A stretch of DNA of 64,000 nt from Paenibacillus urinalis (GCF_028747985.1 NZ_CP118108.1:2919501-2983500); one strand, 5' to 3'; counted from the first letter of the stretch, positions 8,127 through 20,465 are shown. Translations and numbers: made by a program. Notes: generated by a model not told the origin, from the sequence alone.

Positions 8127-9017
8127 TCAATCATTGAATATTTTTTGCTTTTTATAGGCCAATGGAGTCATGTTCATTGATTTCTTGAATTGACTTATAA
8201 AATAGCTAGTGCTGTTAAAACCAACCTGATAAGCCACATCTGTAACATTATATTCAGGCGCTTGCAGCAGGAGCAAGCTTTTTTGAATTCGGTATTCCAT
8301 CACATAACTCAGCGGTGTATCCTTTATAAATCTTTGAAAATAGCGGCAGCACTCAGATCTGCTTAGCTGCCCTGCTCTTGCGATATCTTCTAGAACGATC
8401 TTCTCAGGATAATGTAAATGTATCCAGTTCAACATCTTCTTCATCTTCTCGTTCTTTAACATCTCCCCTTCTATGTATTCTAATTGAAAATGATTCAAAA
8501 TCAGGTTTCTCCATATCTGTGCAAGCTCTATAGAAATATCGATTTCATATGCAGGTGGACGCTCCTGGATCAAACGGTCAATCTCAACGATGCTGTTTAT
8601 AATGTTAGTCACCCACTGCTCTGATGTGTTCAGTAGGATGTATGGTAAGTTTGTTGCTTTTATATAAGGATACACATAAGTTCCGTATAACTCTTGGGAC
8701 AGCATAAATCTCGGAGAAATGTTCAAACAAATGTAGACACAACCCGAATGATTGTCATCTTTGGCAAGGTGCAGACAGCCACTATTAATAAATAAAGCTT
8801 CCCCCTTCGCCAATCTCACTCTTTCTTCCTGGATCTGAAAAACAACTTGCCCTTTGACAACAAGTACAAATTGAAGTTCTTCATGCCAGTGCATTGGGAT
8901 ATATCCGTTAATATTACAAATGATCGTCGTGTGATAGCATGCGAGTGGCAATATGGTGGTTCGGTGCTGCGTAAGCTCTTTAAAATCCGGGTCAATTGTA
9001 AATTCTTTAAATTGCAT
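8127..9017 (-). CDS. AraC-family transcriptional regulator
   Basis: 296 residues. The N-terminal half is a cupin-like sensor (MHWHEELQFVLVVKGQVVFQ, about residues 41-60). The C-terminal 100 residues hold two AraC helix-turn-helix units (IVLEDIARAGQLSRSECCRY and NVTDVAYQVGFNSTSYFISQ, then FKKSMNMTPLAYK). It is divergent from an EamA transporter gene with about 120 bp of very AT-rich DNA between, which points to control of that exporter. The ligand is unknown. Confidence 0.85.
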   Translation of the reverse strand: MQFKEFTIDPDFKELTQHRTTILPLACYHTTIICNINGYIPMHWHEELQFVLVVKGQVVFQIQEERVRLAKGEALFINSGCLHLAKDDNHSGCVYICLNISPRFMLSQELYGTYVYPYIKATNLPYILLNTSEQWVTNIINSIVEIDRLIQERPPAYEIDISIELAQIWRNLILNHFQLEYIEGEMLKNEKMKKMLNWIHLHYPEKIVLEDIARAGQLSRSECCRYFQRFIKDTPLSYVMEYRIQKSLLLLQAPEYNVTDVAYQVGFNSTSYFISQFKKSMNMTPLAYKKQKIFND

Positions 9018-9140
9018 TCATGAACACCTAACCTCAATATATTTATATTTTTATATCTGATTTTTGTATATATTTATACATTTTCTATTTATTATAGTCA
9101 AAGCAGGATACGATTTTAATACTTTACTGGAGTGTTGGCT

Positions 9141-10058
9141 ATGAATAGAAAAAGAGGTTTAATTCTGATTATTCTGGGTGCTATATTCTGGGGAATTGGC
9201 GGAACGGTAGCGAAGAAGCTCTTTCAATACGGTATAGATATGGGTTCGCTCGTAACCGTTCGCTTGCTGATTGCGGGGATACTTCTTCTTACCATCCATT
9301 GTTGTAAAAAGGGCAGCCGAAATATATTTGAGATCTGGACAGATAAAAAGCGATCGATCCAGCTCATCATATTTGGACTCGTTGGTATGCTCGGCGTTCA
9401 GTATACGTATATGGCTTCGATCGAACGGGGGAACGCTGCTGTAGCCACATTGCTGCAGTATCTGGCACCTGTCATGATTATGATGTACTTGCTAATCCGG
9501 GGAAGATCTGCACCTACCAAGAAAGATATGTTGACTGCAGCGCTGTCTTTAATTGGATGTTTTTTCTTGCTGACAAATGGTTCATTAATCCAGTTATCCG
9601 TACCGCATGATGCGGTTGTATGGGGAGTGTTATCCGGAGCTGCGCTTGCCTTCTATACCCTTTATGCTGTCCAATTACTCAAGAATTACGATTCGTTAGT
9701 TATCGTCGGCTGGGCAATGTTAATCGGTGGAGCCGCAATCAGCTTGATTCATCCGCCTTGGCATTTAATGTTCACAAGCTTGCCGATTGAAGCCTATTTA
9801 TATTTATGTTTCGTTATCATATTTGGAACTATGCTGGCCTTCTGGTTCTATATTGAGAGCTTAAACAGCTTGTCTCCAAAGGAGTCCAGTCTTATGGGCA
9901 GCCTTGAGCCAGTCGCGGCCGTGCTGACGACCGTATTCTGGTTAAAGGATTCCTTCGGAGGGTTTCAATGGATGGGAACGCTCTGCATCATGATCATGGT
10001 GATCTACCTAACACTTAATAAAGACGCTGCTTCAAATCACGCGAACTCACAGAACTAA
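9141..10058 (+). CDS. EamA/RhaT (DMT) family transporter
   Basis: 305 residues from the ATG at 9141, which follows TGGAGTG; an in-frame TTG at 9132 overlaps the ribosome site. About ten hydrophobic segments in two EamA repeats are visible, including [18 protein letters not shown] at the start and a second repeat from about residue 160 ([20 protein letters not shown]). The family exports metabolites, often amino acids, with a proton. The divergent AraC gene is its likely regulator. Substrate unknown. Confidence 0.85.
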   Translation: MNRKRGLILIILGAIFWGIGGTVAKKLFQYGIDMGSLVTVRLLIAGILLLTIHCCKKGSRNIFEIWTDKKRSIQLIIFGLVGMLGVQYTYMASIERGNAAVATLLQYLAPVMIMMYLLIRGRSAPTKKDMLTAALSLIGCFFLLTNGSLIQLSVPHDAVVWGVLSGAALAFYTLYAVQLLKNYDSLVIVGWAMLIGGAAISLIHPPWHLMFTSLPIEAYLYLCFVIIFGTMLAFWFYIESLNSLSPKESSLMGSLEPVAAVLTTVFWLKDSFGGFQWMGTLCIMIMVIYLTLNKDAASNHANSQN

Positions 10059-10072
10059 TCGAATTAATACCG

Positions 10073-11002
10073 CTATTCACCGTTTACGGATGTCTCCCGT
10101 CGGTCGATGATCTCTTCAGGCAGCTGCTTGGACATACCGGGTACGTGGCGTGGCTGATACTCGATGAATTCCGATGAATACACAGCCACTGCAATTTGTC
10201 CTCCGTTGCTGTAAGCCCGAATAAGGATTGGCTCATTATAGGCGTTCTGAAACGCGAAATCCGGCCCTCCCCAACTGACGGTTGCATCCCTTCCAGCCAG
10301 AACATAAGGTACGTTCCGGCTATGGGAGTACCGCTTCACGATTTGCAGCCCCGCTCTGTCAATGGCATTGAACAACGTGGAGGATACTTGACATATCCCT
10401 CCTCCCACACCTTCCGACAGTTCCCCCCGGACAATGACGCCCGCTTTTTTGTACCCCTTATCTATAGTTCTCATGCCCACAACCTCGTTAAAAGAGAACA
10501 TCTCTCCAGGAAACACAACAGCACTGTCAATTGCCTTGGCTGCCAATGCGATGTTATGCGAGCGATTTTTATTATTGGAATTAAAATAAGTGACATAATA
10601 CCCGATTGGCTTCGTTCGAATGGATGTGAGTATCTCGGCATCTACTTTGGGATGTAAAGTATAGGTTGGAAGCTCAACCGTTGCCGGTCCCTTTCCATAG
10701 TAATAGTTGTAGAAGAGAGCCAGCATTTTACGTCGATCCAAGCGATATCCGTTGTGACCCTCTTCAATATGACCATCCATCGCAATTCGTGCGTTTTCAG
10801 GCTTCTTTATTGTCTTTCGATCCAATTGATCCACCCACTGTTCATAGGTATCCGTGTTAATGAGCGGAAACACGCCAAGATTATACTCGGTCCGATCCAG
10901 TGTACTCAGTGAATTACCATCTTGGGTTACAGTCAATAGATCCCCTGGATTCGCTTGCATCGTGAGCAGTCCAAACAGGACCATGGCGGATAACCATTTC
11001 AA
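10073..11002 (-). CDS. VanW-family secreted protein, YoaR-like
   Basis: 309 residues. TTG start, 8 nt after AAAGGAGG. A short signal peptide (about residues 1-18) precedes a mixed region and the VanW domain (about 145-275), recognised by VVFPGEMFSFNEVVG and GGGICQVSSTLFNA. VanW proteins occur beside vancomycin-resistance genes and in spore formers; the biochemical role is not established. Similar in length to B. subtilis YoaR. Convergent with the EamA gene, with only 14 bp between, and no clear terminator. Confidence 0.8.
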   Translation of the reverse strand: MKWLSAMVLFGLLTMQANPGDLLTVTQDGNSLSTLDRTEYNLGVFPLINTDTYEQWVDQLDRKTIKKPENARIAMDGHIEEGHNGYRLDRRKMLALFYNYYYGKGPATVELPTYTLHPKVDAEILTSIRTKPIGYYVTYFNSNNKNRSHNIALAAKAIDSAVVFPGEMFSFNEVVGMRTIDKGYKKAGVIVRGELSEGVGGGICQVSSTLFNAIDRAGLQIVKRYSHSRNVPYVLAGRDATVSWGGPDFAFQNAYNEPILIRAYSNGGQIAVAVYSSEFIEYQPRHVPGMSKQLPEEIIDRRETSVNGE

Positions 11003-11196
11003 ATGCGTTTGCCTCCTTTCCGATCGATTCCATAACAGTCCTTCTGGTATTATGATAAGCTTTTGAAAAATTCATGCATTACAGCTGAAATCGATGTTCT
11101 ATCCTTAATCATTTTTATTCATTAGTGTGGAAGTTTTCTGGTATGATTGAACCTGGAATTGGTACTGAATTTTAAGATGGTCAAGGAGGGTCTTGC

Positions 11197-11934
11197 ATGA
11201 ATGCTTCGATACATAAAACAAACAGCTACTATTGGAATACTATAGGAAATGACTTCTTAAGAGCCATCGTGCTTCCTTACTATGGAGCATTTATTTCAGA
11301 AGAAAAACATCAGCTCTTTGGCGATGTAACTGAAAAAAAGCTGCTGGAGATCGGCTGTGGAAACGGTCAATCCCTACAGTATCACGGAGAGCACAACGCA
11401 TCTGAGCTATGGGGCATTGATCTATCTGAGAAGCAAATTGAGAAGGCAGCGCAGCACCTGAAGTCATGCGGCGTGTCTGCCAAATTGATCTGTTCACCCA
11501 TGGAAGAGGAATGCGGCATACCAGCGGATTATTTTGACTTTGTCTATTCGATCTATGCTATAGGCTGGACCACGGACCTCGAGGGAACTTTTAAACGAAT
11601 CGCCTCTTATGTCAAAAAGGATGGCGCTTTTATTTTCAGCTGGTCCCATCCTATACACAAATGTGTAACTGCTGAAAATAACATGTTTGTATTTAATAAG
11701 AGCTATTTTGATGAAGCTTGGTATCCAGTTCCTCTAAATGAAGGCGCACTAACCTTAGCGGATCGCAAATTATCAACCTATGTGAATGCGCTATCCAATG
11801 CGGGCTTTGTTATTGAACAAATGATTGAGGAAACGGATGAGGAGCTGATGTATTCGCGGGAAGATAACAGTGAGCTTGCGGACAGAGCAAAGATGTTTCC
11901 AATAACGTTTGTGATCAAAGCAAGAAAGCTATAG
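11197..11934 (+). CDS. class I SAM-dependent methyltransferase
   Basis: 245 residues, ATG after AAGGAGGG. Motif I is LLEIGCGNGQS (about 50-60), followed by an acidic residue at the end of strand 2 (WGIDLSEKQ) and motif IV-like DFVYSIYAIGW, as in UbiE/Tam-like Methyltransf_11/25 proteins. The soluble enzyme transfers a methyl group from S-adenosylmethionine to a small molecule that cannot be named. Single-gene unit closed by a terminator. Confidence 0.8.
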   Translation: MNASIHKTNSYYWNTIGNDFLRAIVLPYYGAFISEEKHQLFGDVTEKKLLEIGCGNGQSLQYHGEHNASELWGIDLSEKQIEKAAQHLKSCGVSAKLICSPMEEECGIPADYFDFVYSIYAIGWTTDLEGTFKRIASYVKKDGAFIFSWSHPIHKCVTAENNMFVFNKSYFDEAWYPVPLNEGALTLADRKLSTYVNALSNAGFVIEQMIEETDEELMYSREDNSELADRAKMFPITFVIKARKL

Positions 11935-11940
11935 TATCCA

Positions 11941-11970
11941 AGCAGGGGATTATCTCCTGCTTTCTTTTAT
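11941..11970 (+). terminator. terminator of the methyltransferase gene
   Basis: AGCAGG and CCTGCT pair around GGATTATCT-like loop sequence, followed by TTCTTTT, directly after the stop codon. Confidence 0.75.
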
Positions 11971-11982
11971 AACATTAGTTAG

Positions 11983-12177
11983 AAATACTTAGAACATAAA
12001 TCGGCTGTAAACAAGTCTAAATTGGAGTTGCCTGATACTTTAGTAATTTCATTGAATGCTGCTTGTGTCTTCTCAACATTTCTGCTGAGCGGAACTCAAT
12101 GTGATTTTAAATACGGCAGACAGTACTGTGATTTTCGTGAGGGTAGTCTTGTGTTACAGCTCTCGCTCAAATCATGA
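11983..12177 (+). pseudogene. decayed N-terminal fragment of an AraC-type regulator
   Basis: An open stretch without a start codon encodes KLELPDTLVISLNAACVF and LLSGTQCDFKYGRQYCDFRE, followed by GSLV and soon a stop. The pattern (strand-rich, Y-DF--GSLV) is that of the cupin sensor domain of many AraC-family proteins. Just downstream (about 12180-12260), QFIKTQLGVKPHGF in another register resembles the end of an AraC DNA-binding domain. I read this as a gene with most of its middle deleted. The rest of 12178-12469 holds only the palindrome at 12310. Confidence 0.4.
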
Positions 12178-12309
12178 CAAGTGAACGCAGCCTTCCAGCT
12201 TCAATTTATTAAGACACAGTTAGGTGTAAAGCCCCATGGATTTTAGAAAACAACATTTGGTAGTACAAATCGTACAGTAGTGAGCGATGACGATGGTTTG
12301 TCCAAAAGA

Positions 12310-12344
12310 CAAAGGGCTTATCTCATAATGAGATAAGCCCTTTG
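12310..12344. terminator. perfect 17-bp inverted repeat, terminator-like
   Basis: CAAAGGGCTTATCTCAT is followed after one base by its exact reverse complement. A T-rich tract (GTCTTTTGG) follows on the minus strand, weaker T on the plus strand. No complete gene lies immediately upstream in either direction, so it may have served the decayed AraC gene. Confidence 0.55.
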
Positions 12345-12469
12345 CTATATGTGAAGCTTCAAGTCATAATAAATTTACAAATGTACTGCATATAATTCAC
12401 ATACGTTTTACACTCATCTTGTATCCTACTTGTATTCAACAAACGAATGCTATTAATAGGAGGACTATC

Positions 12470-13465
12470 ATGCTAACACCTAGGCCACTTGTCAAACGAG
12501 GACCACTTATGAAGACGAGGTATAGTGATAAGAACAAGATAACCCTTACATGGAGTAAGGATGAACAATTTGGCGTGGATGCGATCTATCATTCTTCGAA
12601 GCCAGAATTTGAAGAGAGCGGTAGTACGCTAATTAAAGAAGCACAAGTCGAGGTTACTGAGGCCACTTTTTCAAGGAATCACTTTCCATTGAGATGCTAT
12701 TATCATGTAAAATTTAATGACGGTTCCGTATCTTCAGCCTTTGATCGTATGATTTATACAGATGGAGTGCTCAATTTTCGAGATATGGGTGGATACGAAA
12801 CTGTGGATGGCCGCACTACACGCTGGGGTATGTTACTACGATCCGCAGATTTGACGGAATTAAGCGAAGCGGATATGCAGATCGTGGATGAACTGGACAT
12901 CAGCTGGATTTGTGATCTGCGCAGTGACTTTGAAGTGTTGAAACGTCCAAGTCCTATAATTGGTAAAGCAATCAACACGAATATACCATTTATGTCACAC
13001 GCTAACCCGGAGGAAATGCTCAAGGTCAGTCATGATATGAAGGCGGTTTATAAAGCAATGATATTAAATACGGATAAGTGTTCCCTCATACTAAAGGAGC
13101 TGTTAAGAGAAGACAGGAATACATCCTTGTTACACTGTGCTGCCGGTAGAGATCGGACTGGGGTTGTATGTGGTCTTATTCTCCTCACCTTAGGCGTACC
13201 TCGAGATGTAGTCATCCAAGATTATAACCTTACGGATTTGGCGTTAGAGGATATCATGCAGCGTGTCATCGCAAACTTTGAAGATTCTGAACAGATAGAA
13301 CAACTTCAAAAAATCTCAAAGACAGATCTTATAAAGACTAACCTATTGCAAGCTGCGTTTGAAGCCGTTGATCAAAATTATGGAACATTCGAGAATTATC
13401 TTTCTGAGGGACTTGGAATTAGTGAGGAAGATAGACTCCTATTGAAAAACAAATATTTGGTCTAA
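12470..13465 (+). CDS. tyrosine-protein phosphatase (Y_phosphatase3 family)
   Basis: 331 residues from the ATG at 12470, six bases after AGGAGG; an in-frame TTG at 12419 lies far upstream without a ribosome site. The catalytic P-loop HCAAGRDRTG (Cys about 223) and FRDMGGYETVDGR near residue 105 identify the DSP-like tyrosine/serine phosphatase family that includes mycobacterial PtpB. About 90 residues precede the phosphatase domain. It could act on phosphoproteins or phosphoinositides; the substrate is unknown. Single gene closed by a strong terminator. Confidence 0.85.
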   Translation: MLTPRPLVKRGPLMKTRYSDKNKITLTWSKDEQFGVDAIYHSSKPEFEESGSTLIKEAQVEVTEATFSRNHFPLRCYYHVKFNDGSVSSAFDRMIYTDGVLNFRDMGGYETVDGRTTRWGMLLRSADLTELSEADMQIVDELDISWICDLRSDFEVLKRPSPIIGKAINTNIPFMSHANPEEMLKVSHDMKAVYKAMILNTDKCSLILKELLREDRNTSLLHCAAGRDRTGVVCGLILLTLGVPRDVVIQDYNLTDLALEDIMQRVIANFEDSEQIEQLQKISKTDLIKTNLLQAAFEAVDQNYGTFENYLSEGLGISEEDRLLLKNKYLV

Positions 13466-13467
13466 AA

Positions 13468-13511
13468 AAAAGATTCCGACGGATAGATCTAATTGTCGGA
13501 ATCTTTTTTAC
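13468..13511. terminator. bidirectional terminator between phosphatase and rph
   Basis: AAGATTCCGAC and GTCGGAATCTT pair, flanked by an A-run on the left and TTTTTT on the right, so it can stop the two convergent genes. Confidence 0.8.
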
Positions 13512-13549
13512 TATCACGCTTTTCCTAACAATCATTCACAGGAATCCTA

Positions 13550-16180
<2,631 letters not shown>

Positions 16181-16218
16181 TTACTACTAGATTGAGAAAA
16201 AAACATTTGACACACCAT

Positions 16219-16243
16219 ATGCCGGCATGATATTCTTATTATA
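16219..16243 (-). promoter_or_regulatory. rph promoter -10 with palindrome at the start site
   Basis: Minus-strand TATAAT (16243-16238) is followed at about +3 to +12 by the perfect palindrome ATGCCGGCAT (16228-16219), a position suited to a repressor. No good -35 is seen. It does not match the GC-rich rifamycin-associated element known from actinomycetes. The rest of 16169-16472 holds only the terminator at 16324. Confidence 0.35.
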
Positions 16244-16323
16244 TAAGATGAGTTAATTATGCCTACATATTACAACTGACAAGAAATCTGTTTTATTATA
16301 TCAGCGTTTTTGTTCATATACAA

Positions 16324-16357
16324 GACAAAAGAACCCGGTATTGGCTACCGAGGTTCT
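16324..16357 (-). terminator. terminator of the SDR gene
   Basis: On the minus strand AGAACC-TC-GGTA and TACC-G-GGTTCT form a stem followed by TTTGTCTTG. Confidence 0.6.
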
Positions 16358-16472
16358 TTATTTGTTTATTCAGCTGTCACATAAGTGCTCTTGCCAAAAA
16401 GTTCATTTGAAATAATGTCTGAGTTTCGACTGTCATTATATATCACATAATATCCATCAATAGACTTATATA

Positions 16473-17213
16473 TTATGATGCAGTAGTTCCCCCATCAATG
16501 ACCAGCTCCGCCCCTGTTACAAAAGCAGCTTCATCGGATGCTAGGTATAGTACACCGTTCGCGATATCTTGCGGTGCTCCGAAGCGAGGCAGAGGAATGC
16601 TTTCCTCGAATTTACGCTTCAGCTCTTCAACATAAAGTATCCCATCAGTCATAGGAGTAATAATAATGCCAGGATATATAGAATTCACTCGAATGTTATC
16701 CTTGGCAAAATCTACAGCTGCCGCTCTGGATATGGCACGAATGCCTCCTTTAGAAGCGGCATAACCATTAAATCCACCTCCGACAAGTCCGGCAAGAGAA
16801 GCGATATTCACAATAGCCCCTCCTTTTCCCTTTCTCATCAAATCAATGACATGCTTCATGCCAAGATAGCTTCCAGTTAAATTAATATCCAGTAATCGGT
16901 TCCAGTCTTCCAAAGTATCTGTAAATTTGCTACTAATGCCAGCAGAGTTAACAAGCACATCAATGGTTCCGTAAGTGTCGACTGATTTCTGTATAACGGT
17001 ATGCCATTCTGCTTCTTCGGAGACATTATGTTCTATAGCAACAGCTTCACCTTGAAATGCTTCGATTTCTGTCACTGCATTCTTTAAATGATCCGTTCGA
17101 ATATCAGTTAGAATAACATTGGCTCCCTCTTTCGCCAGAAGGATTGCCGTTGCTTTTCCAATCCCGCTCCCAGCTCCGGTAATTAGAGCCACCTTTCCTT
17201 TCATACGATCCAT
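16473..17213 (-). CDS. short-chain dehydrogenase/reductase (SDR)
   Basis: 246 residues from the ATG at 17213, which has GAAGGG upstream; an ATG seven codons earlier has no ribosome site. It is a classical SDR: TGAGSGIG cofactor motif (residues 12-19), NSAGIS, catalytic Ser in NIASLAG, YAASKGG (Tyr and Lys) and the end IDGGTTAS. The Asp after strand 2 (LTDIRT) suggests NAD preference. It is divergent from a PucR gene which also precedes a second SDR, so the regulator may control both. Substrate unknown. Confidence 0.85.
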   Translation of the reverse strand: MDRMKGKVALITGAGSGIGKATAILLAKEGANVILTDIRTDHLKNAVTEIEAFQGEAVAIEHNVSEEAEWHTVIQKSVDTYGTIDVLVNSAGISSKFTDTLEDWNRLLDINLTGSYLGMKHVIDLMRKGKGGAIVNIASLAGLVGGGFNGYAASKGGIRAISRAAAVDFAKDNIRVNSIYPGIIITPMTDGILYVEELKRKFEESIPLPRFGAPQDIANGVLYLASDEAAFVTGAELVIDGGTTAS

Positions 17214-17379
17214 CGCTTGATTCCCTTCTCTCATTTACTGGAATTTATCACTTTAGATTATATCGATGATTGATTTTATAAATAACCTCCAAAAGTATAG
17301 TAAATAATAGTTACAACCCTACAAAATTGTAGGTAATCATGTTAAATTATATTTAAACAAATTCAGAAAAGAGCTTATT

Positions 17380-18897
17380 ATGCGAATCACATTTGAAATG
17401 CTAGTTTATCAGTTGTCCAAAAAGTGGAACATCCATTATGAGGCTGCCGAACATAGCCTGGAAGGACTTCATCCACCGCTTTTGTACGAATCATCGTTAG
17501 CTGTTCAAAAAAATCATATTTATGTTATGTCAGATAATAGGAATTCCTCGTATGCAGGGTGCTGCCTTGTTTATTGCGGAATTCCCATTGCGGATCTTGA
17601 TTTGAATAAAGACAGCGGAATAATCGTTGTAGATCCCGAGGTTCCTGTGGCTGCAGTACTTAATCAAATTCAGTCGATTTTTGCCCTTTATCAGGATTGG
17701 GAGAATCGTATGCAGCAGGTTGTATATCATCACCAAACACTACAAGAGCTGCTGGATATAAGCTCTGTAGTGCTGGATAATTTGTTGTGTGTCACGGATG
17801 AGAATAATCACGAATTGGCTGCTTCATATCAAGGACAGCGCGTTGAGAGCAGCAGTCTCGGCACCTACAGCAAAGAGACAAATTTTCATACACTCATGCA
17901 TGCGGTTGAAACAGTGGACAATAATCATTACAAGCTGGATCTCAAAAAAATACAAGAAACAAAGGAATCCTTCCAGGTTTATTTCAGCTACATCAATGAT
18001 GGTCCTATTAATCTAGGAACATTGAGCGTGCATCCTTATGAGCATATCATTCTGATACATGATTTGCAGCTACTGGATATCTTATCTTTCTACGTGAAGG
18101 CATTATTGCTTCGTCCTTCGCAAGTAAGCGGAAGTTTTTTTACAAATCTGCTCGAGGCCTTAATCACGGGTGTGACTGTCTCAGAAGCTGATCTGTTCAA
18201 GCTAAAGAACGCACTACATTTCAGAGCTAATGATCAGTTCAAGTGTATTGTCATACAGTTCACGGAAGATGTCACAACCAAATACGGACACTACCTTAAG
18301 CATCGATTCCAGGTGGAAAACCCCTCATCCATAGCTCAACTGTATGATGATCATTTGGTTGGATTAATCAATGAAACCAGAATGGGCTGGGATAACCACA
18401 AGTTTCACCAATCCATCTCTGCCTGGCTGGGAAAAATTGAATTTGTCGCAGGCGCAAGTGATAGCTTTACCGACTTGTCACAGCTAAATATATACTACCA
18501 GGAAGCCTTATCGATTCTAGAATATGCGGATGTAAAGGATTCTGAAGTGAGAGTCTTCTCTGACTGCTGGAATCGTTATGTGCTAAGCAAATGCACAGGA
18601 AGGCTGCCTGCGAGCAAACTATTCCCTGCCGGCTTCGTAAAGGTAATCCAATATAACGAAACTTCAGCTGTAGATTATTTAGAAACACTGCGCATATGGC
18701 TTGAAGAAGGCAGGAACGATTCACGTACAGCAGCCAGGCTGTACATCTCACGGAATACGTTTCTTAGCCGAAGGGATAAATTGATATCCTTGCTGGAAAG
18801 TGATCTGACCTCACCAGACGAGCGGTTCCAGCTAGAGTTATGTATTCGTTTATATGATATGAATCAACATGATACGATCAATCCAAGTATTCGTTAA
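17380..18897 (+). CDS. PucR-family transcriptional regulator
   Basis: 505 residues. The C-terminal helix-turn-helix of PucR type (HTH_30) is clear: YLETLRIWLEEGRNDSRTAA, then RLYISRNTFLSRRDKLISLL. Before it is a GGDEF-like CdaR domain typical of PucR/CdaR proteins, and the N-terminal 200 residues form a sensor region (DISSVVLDNLLCVTDENN). Members are activators of purine, sugar-acid or amino-acid catabolism. The weak ribosome site (AAAGAGC) makes the start uncertain. It lies between two SDR genes, one divergent and one downstream on the same strand. Confidence 0.8.
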   Translation: MRITFEMLVYQLSKKWNIHYEAAEHSLEGLHPPLLYESSLAVQKNHIYVMSDNRNSSYAGCCLVYCGIPIADLDLNKDSGIIVVDPEVPVAAVLNQIQSIFALYQDWENRMQQVVYHHQTLQELLDISSVVLDNLLCVTDENNHELAASYQGQRVESSSLGTYSKETNFHTLMHAVETVDNNHYKLDLKKIQETKESFQVYFSYINDGPINLGTLSVHPYEHIILIHDLQLLDILSFYVKALLLRPSQVSGSFFTNLLEALITGVTVSEADLFKLKNALHFRANDQFKCIVIQFTEDVTTKYGHYLKHRFQVENPSSIAQLYDDHLVGLINETRMGWDNHKFHQSISAWLGKIEFVAGASDSFTDLSQLNIYYQEALSILEYADVKDSEVRVFSDCWNRYVLSKCTGRLPASKLFPAGFVKVIQYNETSAVDYLETLRIWLEEGRNDSRTAARLYISRNTFLSRRDKLISLLESDLTSPDERFQLELCIRLYDMNQHDTINPSIR

Positions 18898-19013
18898 CCT
18901 ATAAAAATATAGGGCTGTTAATACAAATAACTACGCTTTCAGAGATTATAGAATATGGCCAAGCTCTGTACAATTAAAGTTGTATTCTTAATCTTAGAAA
19001 GGTGGACTGCCAC

Positions 19014-19775
19014 ATGGGTATGCTTAAAGGTAGAACAGCAATTGTTGTCGGAGCGAGCTCCGGCGTGGGTTACGGCTGTGCCTTGCGTTATGCAGAAGAG
19101 GGAGCAAATGTACTGGCTTGCTCTAATGAAGAAGAAGGATTGCTCCAGCTTGCCGAAGAAGCAGCAGGCTTGGAAGGCAAAATAGTAACACTGGTTGCTG
19201 ATGTATCCAAGGAAGAAGATCTGAATAATATTGTAGAAAAAACCATTTCCGAATTTGGAAGGATTGAAATTCTAGCTTGTATTGCACAGGGCGGGCTCAG
19301 CCATCCGACCGATTTGATACATGCAACTTCAGAATATGCCCTGGAGAGCTACACCACAGGTCCTCTATATACCATGCTTCTGATGCAGAAATGCTTCCCA
19401 TATATGAAAGAACAGCAATATGGACGAATCATTACCACATCATCAGGTGGAGCCGTATCTGGCACTCCAGGATTCGCAAGTTACGCAATGGCGAAGGGAG
19501 CGATCATGTCTTTAACCCGAGTGGCAGCTAAAGAGTGGGCACAATACGGAATTACGACCAACTGCTTCTTCCCTGTTATCAAAGCACGCGGCTTTGATAT
19601 GACTCCACAAGGAAAAGCTGCGATGGAAGAACTTACTAGAATTATACCTGTACGTTATGTTGGTGAAGCCTACAGAGATTGCAGTCCTATTCTTGCATTT
19701 ATGGCAAGTGAACAAGCTCATTATATGAACGGCCAGATGATAGGTATTGACGGTGGACTTACTCTGCTGGCATAA
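19014..19775 (+). CDS. SDR family oxidoreductase
   Basis: 253 residues from the ATG at 19014, nine bases after AAAGGTGG; an in-frame GTG at 19002 lies within the ribosome site. Cofactor motif GASSGVG, active-site region ITTSSGGAVSGTPGFASYAMAK (Ser, Tyr, Lys) and IDGGLTLLA at the end. The usual NAG motif after strand 4 is replaced by CIAQGG, so stability or cofactor positioning may differ. It is 116 bp downstream of the PucR gene, probably in its regulon. Confidence 0.8.
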   Translation: MGMLKGRTAIVVGASSGVGYGCALRYAEEGANVLACSNEEEGLLQLAEEAAGLEGKIVTLVADVSKEEDLNNIVEKTISEFGRIEILACIAQGGLSHPTDLIHATSEYALESYTTGPLYTMLLMQKCFPYMKEQQYGRIITTSSGGAVSGTPGFASYAMAKGAIMSLTRVAAKEWAQYGITTNCFFPVIKARGFDMTPQGKAAMEELTRIIPVRYVGEAYRDCSPILAFMASEQAHYMNGQMIGIDGGLTLLA

Positions 19776-19798
19776 GTGTCATGTAATATTAGAAATTG

Positions 19799-19840
19799 GC
19801 GGAGCAGTATTTGACATATAAGCTGCTCCGCTATTTTTAT
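19799..19840 (+). terminator. terminator of the SDR gene
   Basis: GCGGAGCAG (19799-19807) and CTGCTCCGC (19823-19831) pair perfectly and are followed by TATTTTTATT. Confidence 0.85.
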
Positions 19841-19866
19841 TATTCATTCATCCATAAAAAGTTACC

Positions 19867-20436
19867 TTACCTTATCGTATTCACCCAATCTTTTACAGTG
19901 AGTACTTCTGCTTGATGAGGGAACACCTTTTCCATCAGAACACGATGTACTTCTTCATCTGCATCGATACATGCGTCAGAGAGCACCTTCAACGTGTAAT
20001 CTTTATCTGCGGCTTCTCGTAAAGTGGATAGTACAACTCCACTAGTGGCTATACCGGTCAGAATGAGTGTGTCGATCTGATTGGACCGAAGAATGATGTC
20101 TAGATCACTCCCTGCAAAAGCACTCACTCGAAGCTTGGTCACAACAGGCTCCTTTGGAAGAGGGGTTACCGCTTCATGGATGTCCATTGCTTCACTCACA
20201 GTTACAGCTCCTGCACGGGCTCTGATTGCCCCGAACATTTTATTCCTTGGACTGATCTCGGGGTAACCCGAACGAAACGAAACTTTGGCATAGATCACCA
20301 TGATGTCACTTCTGCGTGCCGCTTCTACAGCCTGCTGGAATGGATACAGCAATTCATTATTGCTAACGTAGCGTGACACAATGTTGTTTTGCATATCCAT
20401 AACAAGAAGTGCGCTTTTGCTCTGTGAAACCGACAT
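19867..20436 (-). CDS. isochorismatase-like hydrolase without the catalytic cysteine
   Basis: About 189 residues. The start is uncertain: ATG at 20436 or at 20445, both behind AAGGGAG. The fold is that of the isochorismatase/nicotinamidase group: ALLVMDMQNNIV (Asp), VIYAKVSFR (Lys) and LILTGIATSGVVLSTLREAA. Where cysteine hydrolases have GxxTxxC, this protein has GIATSGV, so the thiol nucleophile is absent, as in isochorismatase proper and several uncharacterised relatives. It is the last gene of a regulator/glycosyltransferase operon. Reaction unknown; nicotinamidase activity is unlikely. Confidence 0.75.
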   Translation of the reverse strand: MSVSQSKSALLVMDMQNNIVSRYVSNNELLYPFQQAVEAARRSDIMVIYAKVSFRSGYPEISPRNKMFGAIRARAGAVTVSEAMDIHEAVTPLPKEPVVTKLRVSAFAGSDLDIILRSNQIDTLILTGIATSGVVLSTLREAADKDYTLKVLSDACIDADEEVHRVLMEKVFPHQAEVLTVKDWVNTIR

Positions 20437-20465
20437 GATTGTCATACTCCCTTCCCTACAAAATA

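Noticed and set aside
16207..16236. Plus-strand promoter TTGACA-18-TATTCT
   Set aside because: No plus-strand gene follows for over 1.1 kb and a hairpin lies just downstream, so it is probably chance.
16200..16245. Rifamycin-associated element upstream of rph
   Set aside because: The palindrome is only 10 bp and does not match the long GC-rich element known from actinomycetes.
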